Positions 15,323 to 23,483 of a stretch of 35,385 nt of DNA are shown piece by piece. The stretch is from an uncultured Bacteroidaceae bacterium. Its GTDB lineage: Bacteria; Bacteroidota; Bacteroidia; Bacteroidales; Bacteroidaceae. How positions within the stretch are numbered: position 1 is the first letter of the stretch; every line of letters begins with the position of its first letter. The DNA is taken from the NCBI GenBank assembly GCA_944321635.1, contig CALULY010000023.1:1-35385 (forward strand), read 5' to 3'. The notes under the pieces are model-generated. The model saw only the letters and a program-made list of their open reading frames with translations, was not told where the DNA came from and searched no databases. A program made the translations under genes and the position numbers.

Positions 15323-18300
15323 GGCTTTGTCACTGTTGGTTTGGGCTGGCGGCGCAGTTTGCCTTTTGCCTTGTATATCATGATGAAGAAGAAAGGCACG
15401 AGCACTATGCCGAAGATGACTGCGGCTATCATGCCGAAGAACACGCCCGTGCCGATGGCCTGGCGGCTTGCCGAGCCCGGACCGCTGGCGAGCACCATGG
15501 GCAGCATCCCGAGGATGAATGCCAATGATGTCATCAGGATGGGGCGGAAGCGCAGGCGTGAGGCGTGGAGGGTCGATTCCACGAGGTCTTTGCCTGCATC
15601 AACCTCGTCCTTGGCAAACTCGACGATGAGGATGGCGTTCTTGGCTGCGAGGCCGATGAGCATGACAAGGCCTATCTGGAAGTAGGTGTCGTTCTCCAAT
15701 CCGCAGAGCGATATGCCTATGTATGCACCGAGCGCGGCGACCGGCAATGAGAGCAGCACGGCGACCGGCACGCTCCAGCTCTCGTAGAGCGCGGCGAGGA
15801 AGAGGAACACGAAGATGAACACGAGGCTGAGGATAAGCCCTGTCTGTCCTCCGGCCTGCTTCTCTTGGTAGGACAGTCCGCTCCACTCGATGCCTATGTT
15901 GTCGGGCAGGTGCTCGGCGACGAGGCGTTCCATCTCTTCCATGGCTTGTCCCGAGCTGTAACCGTCACCCGCTTCGCCACGGATTATGGCGGTGTTGAAC
16001 ATATTGAACCGCTTGATGCTGCCTGGGCCGGTTGTGTATTCGGTCGTGCCGAGCGATGTCAGCGGGATCATCGCGTTGTTGCTGCCACGGACGAAGAACA
16101 GATTGATGTTGTCCTTGTGTTCACGGTAGACGGACTCGGCTTGTATGTAGACGCGGTATATGCGGTTGAACATATTGAAGTCGTTCACATAGACCGAGCC
16201 GGTGTAGGCTTTCATCGTCGAGAACACGTCTGAGAGCGGCACGCCGGCGAGTTTCACCTTGTCGCGGTCAACGTCAAAGTAGAGTTGCGGTATCTCGGCT
16301 TGCAGTGCGGACGACAGCCCTGTCACGACTTCGCTCCTTGAGGCATAGGCCATCAGTGTGTCTGTGGCCGCCACAAGGTTGTCGAATGTCGCATCACCCC
16401 TTGCCTCAAGCTGCATCTCGAATCCTCCTGACGTTCCAAGCCCGGGTATGACTGGCGGGGTGGATAGGTAGACCTTGCACTCGGGGTATTCGTCCAACTC
16501 TGCGCGGATGTCCTGCATGATCTCGTCGATTGTCGTCTCGTCACGCTCCTCCCACGGTTTGAGGATGACGGTGAGGTCTGTCCTTGCCTGGTTGGTGCCG
16601 ATGCGCGGGCTGCTGCCGGTGACGCTCTGGACGTACTGGACGTATTTGTTATTCATTATATATGAGACAGCCCTGTTAGTCACCTCGCGTGTCCTTTCAA
16701 GGGTCGCTCCCTCGGGAAGTTCCAACTCGACCTTGAAATATCCCTGGTCTTCCGTAGGCAGGAAGCTGGTGGGGGTCATGTAGTTTATGATGAAGATAAG
16801 CGCGACGACCATCAAGAAACCTGTCATGACCCGCTTGGGGTGCTTGATGGTCGATTTGATGATTGATATGTATTTGTTGTTGCCTATCGCCAGCCACTTG
16901 TTGATCTTGTCAAAGACTATGTTGCTCTTGGTGTTGGGCTTGAGGATGAGCGAGCACATCACCGGGCTGAGCGTCAAGGCGACGATGGTCGAAATCAGCA
17001 CGGAGACCACAATCGTTATCGTGAACTGGCGGTAGAGCTGTCCCGTTATGCCCGGCAGGAAGCTGACAGGGACGAACACGGCAGCAAGGACGAGCGATGT
17101 CGCTATCAACGCGCCGGCCAACCCGTTCATTGCTTTCTTGGTGGCCTCGTAAGGACCGAGATGTTCCTCTTCCATTATGCGTTCCACGTTCTCGACCACG
17201 ACGATGGCATCATCGACGACAATGCCTATAGCAAGCACGAGACCGAGGAGCGTTAGCGTGTTCAACGAGAAACCGAATATCAGCATGAAACCGAATGTAC
17301 CGATCAATGAGATGGGGACGGCGACTATCGGGATTATCGTCGCCCGCCAGTTCTGGAGTGACAGGAAGACGACTATGATGACGAGGAACAGAGCTTCAAA
17401 CAGCGTCTTGTAGACCTCGTGTATCGACTCCGAAATGTAGGTTGTCATGTCGAATGGAATCTCGTAGTGCAAGCCTTTGGGGAAGTTCTTGTTTATCTCG
17501 TCCATCTGGGCTTTGACACGCTCGGCCACTTCCATCGCGTTTGCTCCGGGCAGCGTATAGATGGCAAGCACTGCCGCGTGTCCCCCGTTTATGCCGCTCT
17601 CGGTGTTGTAGGACTGCGCTTCGAGCGAGACACGGGCGACATCCCTGAGCCTGATCAGTGAACCGTCCGGGTTGGCGCGCAGCACGATTTCCTCAAATTG
17701 GTTGACAGACGAGAGGCGGCCTTGGGTCGTTATGGGGATTGTGATGTCGAGTCCTTCAACGGGTTGTTGCCCGAGAACGCCTGCTGCCGACTCCCTGTTT
17801 TGGTCCATGAGCGCATTTTGGACATCCTTGACGGTTAGCCCGAAGTTTGCCAATTTGTCTGGCTGCACCCATATCTGCATGGCGTAGTAGCGGCTGCCGA
17901 TGTTTGACACACGGCCGACGCCAGGTATTCGCCTCAACAAATCGAGCACGTTGATGGTAGTGAAGTTGCTGAGGTATATCTCGTCAAACTTAGGGTCTGT
18001 CGAGGTCAGGCATATCGTCATGAGCTGGCTTGCCGCCTGCTTCTCGACGGAGATTCCGTTTTGTATGACCTCCGCCGGGAGTCGCGCCTCGGCCAGCTTG
18101 ACGCGGTTTTGTATTTCCACTGCCGCGAGGTCGGGGTCAGATGATATGTCAAATGTGATAGTAGCCGAGAATCCTCCGGAATTGGAGCTTGAAGATTCCA
18201 TGTAGAGCATTCCTGGCGTTCCGTTCAATTCCTGCTCGATAGGTGTTGCCACGGCTTGAGAGACTGTCAGCGCGCTTGCACCTGGGTAGGACGCGCTTAT

Positions 18301-18435
18301 CTTGACCACTGGCGGTGTGATTTGCGGATATTGGTCTATTGGTAGCAACGTTAGACCGATTATCCCGACAATCACGATCAGTATTGAGATGACGGCGGAA
18401 AAGACCGGGCGGTCGATGAAATATGTAATCTTCAT
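15319..18435 (-). CDS. RND multidrug efflux permease (AcrB/MexB, HAE1 family)
   Basis: 1038 aa inner-membrane proton/drug antiporter. Typical order: TM1 (FSAVISILIVIVGIIGLTLL), periplasmic porter half starting YPQITPPVVKISASYPGA, TM2-6 with the paired acidic residues of the proton relay in IGIVVDDAIVVVENV, TM7, second porter half, and TM8-12 with the conserved Lys in GLAAKNAILIVEFAKD. FLPTEDQG after TM7 is also characteristic. Full family length and no broken motif. The start overlaps the membrane-fusion gene by 4 bp and the stop overlaps the outer-membrane gene by 4 bp. Substrates cannot be told; bile salts, detergents or drugs are usual for this family in gut Bacteroidales. Confidence 0.96.
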   Translation of the reverse strand: MKITYFIDRPVFSAVISILIVIVGIIGLTLLPIDQYPQITPPVVKISASYPGASALTVSQAVATPIEQELNGTPGMLYMESSSSNSGGFSATITFDISSDPDLAAVEIQNRVKLAEARLPAEVIQNGISVEKQAASQLMTICLTSTDPKFDEIYLSNFTTINVLDLLRRIPGVGRVSNIGSRYYAMQIWVQPDKLANFGLTVKDVQNALMDQNRESAAGVLGQQPVEGLDITIPITTQGRLSSVNQFEEIVLRANPDGSLIRLRDVARVSLEAQSYNTESGINGGHAAVLAIYTLPGANAMEVAERVKAQMDEINKNFPKGLHYEIPFDMTTYISESIHEVYKTLFEALFLVIIVVFLSLQNWRATIIPIVAVPISLIGTFGFMLIFGFSLNTLTLLGLVLAIGIVVDDAIVVVENVERIMEEEHLGPYEATKKAMNGLAGALIATSLVLAAVFVPVSFLPGITGQLYRQFTITIVVSVLISTIVALTLSPVMCSLILKPNTKSNIVFDKINKWLAIGNNKYISIIKSTIKHPKRVMTGFLMVVALIFIINYMTPTSFLPTEDQGYFKVELELPEGATLERTREVTNRAVSYIMNNKYVQYVQSVTGSSPRIGTNQARTDLTVILKPWEERDETTIDEIMQDIRAELDEYPECKVYLSTPPVIPGLGTSGGFEMQLEARGDATFDNLVAATDTLMAYASRSEVVTGLSSALQAEIPQLYFDVDRDKVKLAGVPLSDVFSTMKAYTGSVYVNDFNMFNRIYRVYIQAESVYREHKDNINLFFVRGSNNAMIPLTSLGTTEYTTGPGSIKRFNMFNTAIIRGEAGDGYSSGQAMEEMERLVAEHLPDNIGIEWSGLSYQEKQAGGQTGLILSLVFIFVFLFLAALYESWSVPVAVLLSLPVAALGAYIGISLCGLENDTYFQIGLVMLIGLAAKNAILIVEFAKDEVDAGKDLVESTLHASRLRFRPILMTSLAFILGMLPMVLASGPGSASRQAIGTGVFFGMIAAVIFGIVLVPFFFIMIYKAKGKLRRQPKPTVTKP

Positions 18436-19610
18436 TTTGTCTCTCCTTGTTGTTGGCTGACTCTGACTTTGATTCCTGGTGTCAGTTTGTGATATCCCTC
18501 GACCACGATGTTTTCTCCAGGCATCAATCCCCTTTCCACGACGGTGTTGTTGCCGAATTCAGGACCGAGTTCTATGAATCGTTTCTCGACTGTCGAATCA
18601 CTCCGCATCACGTAGACATAGGCGCCACCTTTTTCTATGATCAATGATTTTTGCGGGACTACGGTTGCATTTGTCCTGACATCGAGCAGCAGTTTGACGT
18701 TGGTGAATTGTCCCGGCAACAGGACTTGGTGCGGGTTGGGCATCTCCGCCCTTACCGAGAATGTTCCGGTGCGCGGGTCCACTTGCGGCTCTGCGAAATC
18801 GACTATGCCTTTGAATGGATATGTCGTGTTGTCAGGCAGTGTGATTGTCACTGTCGGTTGCCATGTCCTCGTGGAATCTTTTTGCCCAAGCGTCACATTG
18901 CGCTCTTTGCTCTTGAGATAGTCCAATGCCGTCATGCTGAAATCGACCAGCACTGTGTCGCTCTTGACGACGGTGGCCAGGAGGGACTTGCCTGATGTCC
19001 CGACGAGCGTCCCAAGGTCAACGTACCTCTCGCTTATGTTGCCAGAGATAGGCGACGTGACCATCGTGTAACCCAGCTCCTGCTCGGCTTGGTCGAGATC
19101 CGCCTGGCTCATGCCCACTGTCGCGACCGCCATCTCGTAGGCCGCTATTGCATTGTCAAGATCCAATTGGCTTGCGGCATTCTGTTCATGCAGCGGGCGT
19201 ATCCTCTCCAGGTCCCTTTCTGCCTTTCTTTCTTGCGCTTCGTCTTTTTTGAGCTGTGCTTTGGCCTTGTCTACTTTGGCTATGTACTGGTCTTGGTCTA
19301 TGATGAACAGCACTTGGTCTTTGTCAACGTGCGTGCCTTCCTCAAAAAGCATTTGCTCCAGGAATCCTTCCACCCTTGCACGCACCTCGACGAACTGTTG
19401 AGCACGGATGCGGCCCACGTATTCACCATAGATTTCCACGTTCTCTTGTTGCGTGGGCATTATGCTTACGACGGGAGTGTCTACTACTGTTTTTTCTTTT
19501 CCTCTGAAGATGAAGTAGAGGGCTACAATCAAAATGATCAGTACTACGGCTGCTATCGAGTTCCTTTTATTTATTCTGTAGCCGATGGATGCGAGCAATT
19601 GTCTTTTCAT
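18432..19610 (-). CDS. RND efflux periplasmic adaptor (membrane fusion protein, AcrA-like)
   Basis: 392 aa. An N-terminal membrane anchor (SIAAVVLIILIVALYFIF, residues ~19-36) is followed by the barrel-sandwich/lipoyl half-motif (GEYVGRIRAQQFVEVRARVEGFL), an alpha-helical hairpin (~100-170, KAKAQLKKDEAQERKAERDL), the second lipoyl half (VTSPISGNISERYVDLGTLV), then the beta-barrel and membrane-proximal domains (FPVRAEMPNP-type block at SVRAEMPNPHQVLLPGQF). It is anchored by a transmembrane helix rather than a lipid. First gene of the operon, with a -7 box about 45 bp upstream; no TetR- or MarR-type regulator gene is adjacent. Confidence 0.94.
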   Translation of the reverse strand: MKRQLLASIGYRINKRNSIAAVVLIILIVALYFIFRGKEKTVVDTPVVSIMPTQQENVEIYGEYVGRIRAQQFVEVRARVEGFLEQMLFEEGTHVDKDQVLFIIDQDQYIAKVDKAKAQLKKDEAQERKAERDLERIRPLHEQNAASQLDLDNAIAAYEMAVATVGMSQADLDQAEQELGYTMVTSPISGNISERYVDLGTLVGTSGKSLLATVVKSDTVLVDFSMTALDYLKSKERNVTLGQKDSTRTWQPTVTITLPDNTTYPFKGIVDFAEPQVDPRTGTFSVRAEMPNPHQVLLPGQFTNVKLLLDVRTNATVVPQKSLIIEKGGAYVYVMRSDSTVEKRFIELGPEFGNNTVVERGLMPGENIVVEGYHKLTPGIKVRVSQQQGETK

Positions 19611-19653
19611 CTTATGTTACCGGTGTTATGTGCTGGTGTTTTAAAAACGTGGG

Positions 19654-19661
19654 CAAAGGTA
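19654..19661 (-). promoter_or_regulatory. Possible -7 box for the RND efflux operon
   Basis: Minus-strand TACCTTTG matches TAnnTTTG, with a predicted transcript start near 19648 and a leader of about 38 nt. No clear -33 box or operator dyad is visible. Confidence 0.5.
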
Positions 19662-19769
19662 TGCAATGCTGGTGTCAGTTGCCTTTTGGCTAATCCCAAA
19701 AATGCTTAACGAGTATTCACCAATGTGTGCAAGGTTGTAGTAAAACGCTATTTACTATTAAAGATAGTG

Positions 19770-19807
19770 AAAGGGGCGGAACCCGTCGATGGTGTTCCTG
19801 CCCCTTT
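19770..19807 (-). terminator. Hairpin terminator after prs
   Basis: AAAGGGGCGGAAC (19770-19782) pairs with GTTCCTGCCCCTTT (19794-19807), with one bulged base. The site is 12 bp past the prs stop on the minus strand. The downstream T tract is poor (CTTTC), so efficiency is uncertain. Confidence 0.6.
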
Positions 19808-19819
19808 TGGTGTTTTGGC

Positions 19820-20758
19820 TCACATCACGTATTGTGAGCTGATGCTTTTGTTCTCGATGACGCACTTGATGGCGTTAGCAAAGATGTTGGCGATGCTGAG
19901 TTGTTTCACTTTGGTGCAACCTTTGCTGTATGGGATGCTGTCGGTGAAGATCAATTCCTTCAACCTTGAGTTTTCCACTCTCTCCGTTGCCGGGTCGGAC
20001 ATCACACAGTGGCTGGCTATCGCCCTGACCGACCTCGCGCCTGCATCGAGCATGATTTCGGCAGCTTTGACTATCGTGCCCGCTGTGTCAACTATGTCGT
20101 CCACGAGGATCACATCTTTGTCCTTGACATCCCCGATGATTTGGATTGTCTCGACGACGTTGGCTTTGGCTCTTGTCTTGTTGCAGAGCACGAGGGGGCA
20201 ATGCAGGTACTTTGAGTAGGTCGATGCCCTCTTTGAGCCGCCGACGTCCGGGGTTGCGATTACGAGGTTTTCGAGATTGAGCGACTCTATGTATGGTGCG
20301 AAGACCGCACTTGCATAGAGGTGGTCTACCGGCACGTCAAAGAATCCTTGTATCTGGTCGGCGTGCAAGTCCATTGTGATTATCCTGTCGATGCCTGCCA
20401 CGCTCAGGAGGTCTGCCACAAGTTTCGCGCCGATGCTGACACGCGGCTTGTCCTTCCTGTCCTGCCTTGCCCAGCCAAAGTAGGGGACGACGGCGATAAT
20501 GCTTTTCGCGCTTGCACGTTTCGCCGCATCTATCATGAGAAGCAGTTCCATGAGGTTGTCACTGTTCGGGAACGTCGATTGCACAAGGAACACATACTTG
20601 CCCCTTATGGATTCCTCGAAGCTGACTGCAAACTCGCCGTCGGCAAAGTGCAGGATGTTCATGTTGCCCAGCGGGCATCCGAGGCTGTTACAAATCTTTT
20701 CGGCCAGATATCTCGATTTCGTGCCGGAGAAAACTAAAAAAGGTTCTTGCTCGCTCAT
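19820..20758 (-). CDS. prs: Ribose-phosphate pyrophosphokinase (PRPP synthetase)
   Basis: 312 aa, the normal length. Makes 5-phosphoribosyl-1-diphosphate from ribose 5-phosphate and ATP, feeding purine, pyrimidine, NAD, His and Trp synthesis. Signature segments are present: FADGEFAVSFEESIRGKYVF, the PYFGWARQDRKDKPR flexible loop, DLHADQIQGFFDVPVDHLYA, and the PRPP-binding VILVDDIVDTAGTI. The ATG at 20758 begins MSEQEPFLVF; the open frame extends a further 37 codons upstream into the preceding gene's end, which is not homologous. It lies 26 bp after the WecB-like gene, so both are probably co-transcribed. Confidence 0.96.
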   Translation of the reverse strand: MSEQEPFLVFSGTKSRYLAEKICNSLGCPLGNMNILHFADGEFAVSFEESIRGKYVFLVQSTFPNSDNLMELLLMIDAAKRASAKSIIAVVPYFGWARQDRKDKPRVSIGAKLVADLLSVAGIDRIITMDLHADQIQGFFDVPVDHLYASAVFAPYIESLNLENLVIATPDVGGSKRASTYSKYLHCPLVLCNKTRAKANVVETIQIIGDVKDKDVILVDDIVDTAGTIVKAAEIMLDAGARSVRAIASHCVMSDPATERVENSRLKELIFTDSIPYSKGCTKVKQLSIANIFANAIKCVIENKSISSQYVM

Positions 20759-20784
20759 TTGTTTGTTTATTGAAGTAGATAGGT

Positions 20785-21879
20785 TTATACGTCCAAGTTG
20801 ATTAGTGTCCGGATGATCCGCATCGCAGTCCGCCCGTCCCATCTCTCTGGGATTCCGCAGCTTTTCCATTTGCCGTCGATGATCCTTTTGGCCATTGCGG
20901 CGATGAGGTCGGGATTCTCGCCTGCGAGTTCGTTAGTCCCGACGGTGATGGTCTCCCTGTGTTCCACGAAGTTGTTCATCGTGATGCACGGCACGCCGAT
21001 GAATGTCGCCTCTTCTGCTATGTTACCCGAGTCGGTGATGATGCCTTTGGCTTTTTTCTCAAGGTACCAGAATTCCAAGCACCGCATCGGTCGTGTCACG
21101 ACGAGGTTTGCGCATGATTTGATGGTCTGCGGGTCTATGGCCTTGCGTGCGAAGTCGTGCAGCGGGGCCACGAGCTTGCTTGGCTTGATGGCGTTGCACG
21201 TCTTTGTTATGATAGAGTTCAACCTGTCTTTGTCGTTGATGAGCATTGCGCGGTTGGCGGTCATGAGGACATAGCCTGCCTCGTCGAGGCGCGCTTCCTT
21301 GAATATTGCCGGCTGCATGAGCCTGTCCCAATTCTCGCGGATGGTGTCCATCAGGATGTTGCCTACCATGTAGGTGTTGCCGAGTGACGCCCCCGAGCGG
21401 TTGAGGTTACTGTTCGCGCCGTAGCCCGCAGTGAACAACAGGTCGGACAGCCCGTCAGTGACCATGCTGTTCACCTCCTTTGGCTTGGTCATGTCAAATG
21501 ACCTCGTGCCGGCGATGAGGTGTGCGACCTTGACATCCATCTTCTTTGCCACGATTGCGCACGCCATCGTGGGGGTGAGGTCATCGACAACAATCACTAT
21601 GTCCGCAGGGTTTTGGCGCAGCTCTCTCTCAAAAGCCGTCATGATTGCGGCCGCCCTCTCGTTTTGATTGGTGCAGCAGACGTTGAGGCAGATGTCGGGT
21701 CTCTGGATTTGCAAGTCGTCAAAGAGCTCGTCGCCCAAAACCTTGTCGTCGTGCGACCCTGTGTAGATGAGCCGCTTTGCCAGCTTGACGCCCTCGCCTT
21801 GGTAATGCTCTATGGCATGGAGCAGCGGGGCTATCTTCATGAAATTGGGTCTTGCCCCTGCGACGATGCTGATTCTCAT
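20785..21879 (-). CDS. UDP-N-acetylglucosamine 2-epimerase (WecB/MnaA)-like protein with altered active site
   Basis: 364 aa. The fold and length match non-hydrolysing UDP-GlcNAc 2-epimerases: GARPNFMKIAPLLHA (usual G(T/A)RPE..K.AP), HLIAGTRS (usual HVEAGLRT), VNSMVTDGLSDLLFT, GNILMDTI, and TDSGNIAEEATFIGVPCITMN (usual DSGG.QEEA...G.P). However, E. coli WecB catalytic Glu117, Glu131 and His213 align with Ile122, Lys134 and Asn209; only the Asp of the HGDT motif (here VVDDLTPT) is kept. The protein may therefore be inactive as an epimerase or have another activity. I start at the ATG at 21879 (MRISIVAG); an ATG at 21888 is also possible. The open frame extends to 22236 but that part reads through the promoter and a repeat and is not coding. 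prs follows 26 bp downstream. Confidence 0.75.
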   Translation of the reverse strand: MRISIVAGARPNFMKIAPLLHAIEHYQGEGVKLAKRLIYTGSHDDKVLGDELFDDLQIQRPDICLNVCCTNQNERAAAIMTAFERELRQNPADIVIVVDDLTPTMACAIVAKKMDVKVAHLIAGTRSFDMTKPKEVNSMVTDGLSDLLFTAGYGANSNLNRSGASLGNTYMVGNILMDTIRENWDRLMQPAIFKEARLDEAGYVLMTANRAMLINDKDRLNSIITKTCNAIKPSKLVAPLHDFARKAIDPQTIKSCANLVVTRPMRCLEFWYLEKKAKGIITDSGNIAEEATFIGVPCITMNNFVEHRETITVGTNELAGENPDLIAAMAKRIIDGKWKSCGIPERWDGRTAMRIIRTLINLDV

Positions 21880-21900
21880 GGCTTGCATTGTTTGTCGTTG

Positions 21901-21908
21901 CAAAGGTA
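21901..21908 (-). promoter_or_regulatory. Possible -7 box for the WecB-like gene and prs
   Basis: Minus-strand TACCTTTG matches TAnnTTTG; transcript start expected near 21895. This rules out any start codon farther upstream. The -33 box is not evident. Confidence 0.5.
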
Positions 21909-21995
21909 CATATTTATTAATGAAAAGAAAGTAAATCAGATAATATTGGGGATTGCTCACCTCCAGGCTGCATTGCGGGCTGGGAAGGTGGAATA

Positions 21996-22091
21996 AAAAG
22001 TTTGTTTTTAGGTTGAAAATACATAAACTTAGGTTTAAAACATATAGATGCAGGCTGAAATTATATGTTTTTAGCCTAAAAACAAACTTTT
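21996..22091. repeat. Second-family 21-bp phased repeat with terminal inverted repeat (element D)
   Basis: Four 21-bp units start at 21999, 22020, 22041 and 22062. They share a block of the type TTAGGTTGAAAA, TTAGGTTTAAAA, GCAGGCTGAAAT, TTAGCCTAAAAA at the same position in each unit. The ends form a 17-bp perfect inverted repeat, AAAAGTTTGTTTTTAGG (21996-22012) with CCTAAAAACAAACTTTT (22075-22091). The sequence differs from elements A-C but has the same unit length as their cores. It lies between the divergent WecB-like and rarA genes. Because 21 is a multiple of three, it reads as a degenerate seven-residue repeat in open frames on both strands; I consider that an artefact. Confidence 0.75.
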
Positions 22092-22173
22092 CGTCCCGAG
22101 TGCACGTTTTTTCATGCCGTGCGCCCCTGCCGATGTCTTGCCGTGCGTCGCGCCGCCTTTGATGATAAATGCA

Positions 22174-22181
22174 TATCTTTG
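22174..22181 (+). promoter_or_regulatory. -7 box for rarA
   Basis: TATCTTTG matches TAnnTTTG. The expected transcript start near 22188 leaves the ATG at 22202 as the first available start and excludes the in-frame ATG at 22169. No -33 TTTG is found at the standard spacing. Confidence 0.55.
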
Positions 22182-22201
22182 CTTTAACAACAAAAACAGA
22201 C

Positions 22202-23479
22202 ATGGGACCATTAGCGGAAAGGTTGCGCCCTCGCACGCTCGATGATTATGTGGGGCAGGCGCATTTGGTGGGAGAAAACGGCGTGATAAGGAAAATGATT
22301 GCCTCGCGCAACCTCTCTTCTTTCATCTTGTGGGGACCGCCGGGGGTGGGGAAGACGACCCTCGCAAGCGTGATTTCAAATGAGCTGAAGAAACCGTTCT
22401 ACACCTTGAGCGCAGTCACCGCCGGTGTCAAGGAGGTGCGCGAGGTGATTGACCGTGCGGAAAAAGACCGTTTGTTCGCGGCAGGCTCCGTGATCCTTTT
22501 CATCGACGAGATTCATCGTTTCAACAAGTCGCAGCAGGACTCTTTGCTCGGCGCGGTCGAGCGTGGGACTATCACGCTTATAGGCGCGACCACCGAGAAC
22601 CCGTCGTTTGAAGTCATACGCCCGCTGCTGTCGCGTTGCCAGGTCTACACGCTTGAGCCGCTCGGCGACGCAGAGATGAACGTCATCATCGACCGCGCCT
22701 TGCAGACGGACACGCTGCTGTCGGGCATGAACATCGAGCTGCGTGAGAGGGACGCGCTGGTGCATTATGCCGGCGGAGATGCCCGCAGGCTGCTCAACAG
22801 CCTTGAGCTCGTCGTCAATTCGCTCCCATCGGATGACGGCGCGATTGTGATAACAAACGACAGGGTGGTGAATGTGCTGCAACAAAGCCCTGCGGCCTAT
22901 GACAAAGGCGGTGAGATGCACTATGACATCATCTCGGCATTCATCAAGTCCATCCGTGGCAGCGACCCCGACGCGGCTGTCTACTGGATGGCGCGGATGA
23001 TCGAGGGCGGCGAGGATCCCGTGTTCATCGCACGCCGCCTGGTCATCTCGGCGGCCGAGGACATCGGGCTTGCCAACCCCAACGCTTTGCTCCTGGCCAA
23101 CGCGGCGTTTGATGCGGTGACAAAAATCGGATGGCCCGAAGCCCGCATCCCTTTGGCCGAGGCTGCTGTCTACCTCGCCTCATCTCCCAAGAGCAACTCG
23201 GCGTACCTTGCCATAGGGGAAGCACTCGCGCAGGTCAAGCGCACCGGCAACCTGCCTGTGCCGTTGCATCTGCGCAACGCGCCGACGGAACTCATGAAGA
23301 AGATGGGCTATGCCAAGGGTTACGATTATCCCCATGATTTCCCCGGTCATTTCGTGCGCCAGGACTATATGCCTGATGATTTGCGCGGCACCTGCCTTTG
23401 GACACCGCAGGCCAACCCGTCTGAAAACAAGATGAAAGAGAGGCTTGAACATTTATGGAACAGGAAATATGAAGAATGA
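22202..23479 (+). CDS. rarA: Replication-associated recombination protein A (MgsA/RarA, AAA+ ATPase)
   Basis: 425 aa. AAA+ clamp-loader-like ATPase acting at stalled forks and DNA gaps. It begins MGPLAERLRPRTLDDYVGQ, the standard opening. Walker A is GPPGVGKTTLA, Walker B VILFIDEIHRFNKSQQD, sensor 1 GATTENPSFEV; the DARRLLNSLE sensor 2 block and the tetramerisation C-terminal domain (AVYWMARMIEGGEDPVFIARR, SAEDIGLANP) are present. Length is usual. The next gene begins within a few bases of its stop. With ung and umuDC it makes this window rich in DNA-damage functions. Confidence 0.96.
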   Translation: MGPLAERLRPRTLDDYVGQAHLVGENGVIRKMIASRNLSSFILWGPPGVGKTTLASVISNELKKPFYTLSAVTAGVKEVREVIDRAEKDRLFAAGSVILFIDEIHRFNKSQQDSLLGAVERGTITLIGATTENPSFEVIRPLLSRCQVYTLEPLGDAEMNVIIDRALQTDTLLSGMNIELRERDALVHYAGGDARRLLNSLELVVNSLPSDDGAIVITNDRVVNVLQQSPAAYDKGGEMHYDIISAFIKSIRGSDPDAAVYWMARMIEGGEDPVFIARRLVISAAEDIGLANPNALLLANAAFDAVTKIGWPEARIPLAEAAVYLASSPKSNSAYLAIGEALAQVKRTGNLPVPLHLRNAPTELMKKMGYAKGYDYPHDFPGHFVRQDYMPDDLRGTCLWTPQANPSENKMKERLEHLWNRKYEE

Positions 23480-23483
23480 ACGA

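Noticed and set aside
13946..19610. Efflux operon as horizontally acquired
   Set aside because: Base composition looks like the neighbours, all three genes are intact, and no mobile element flanks it.
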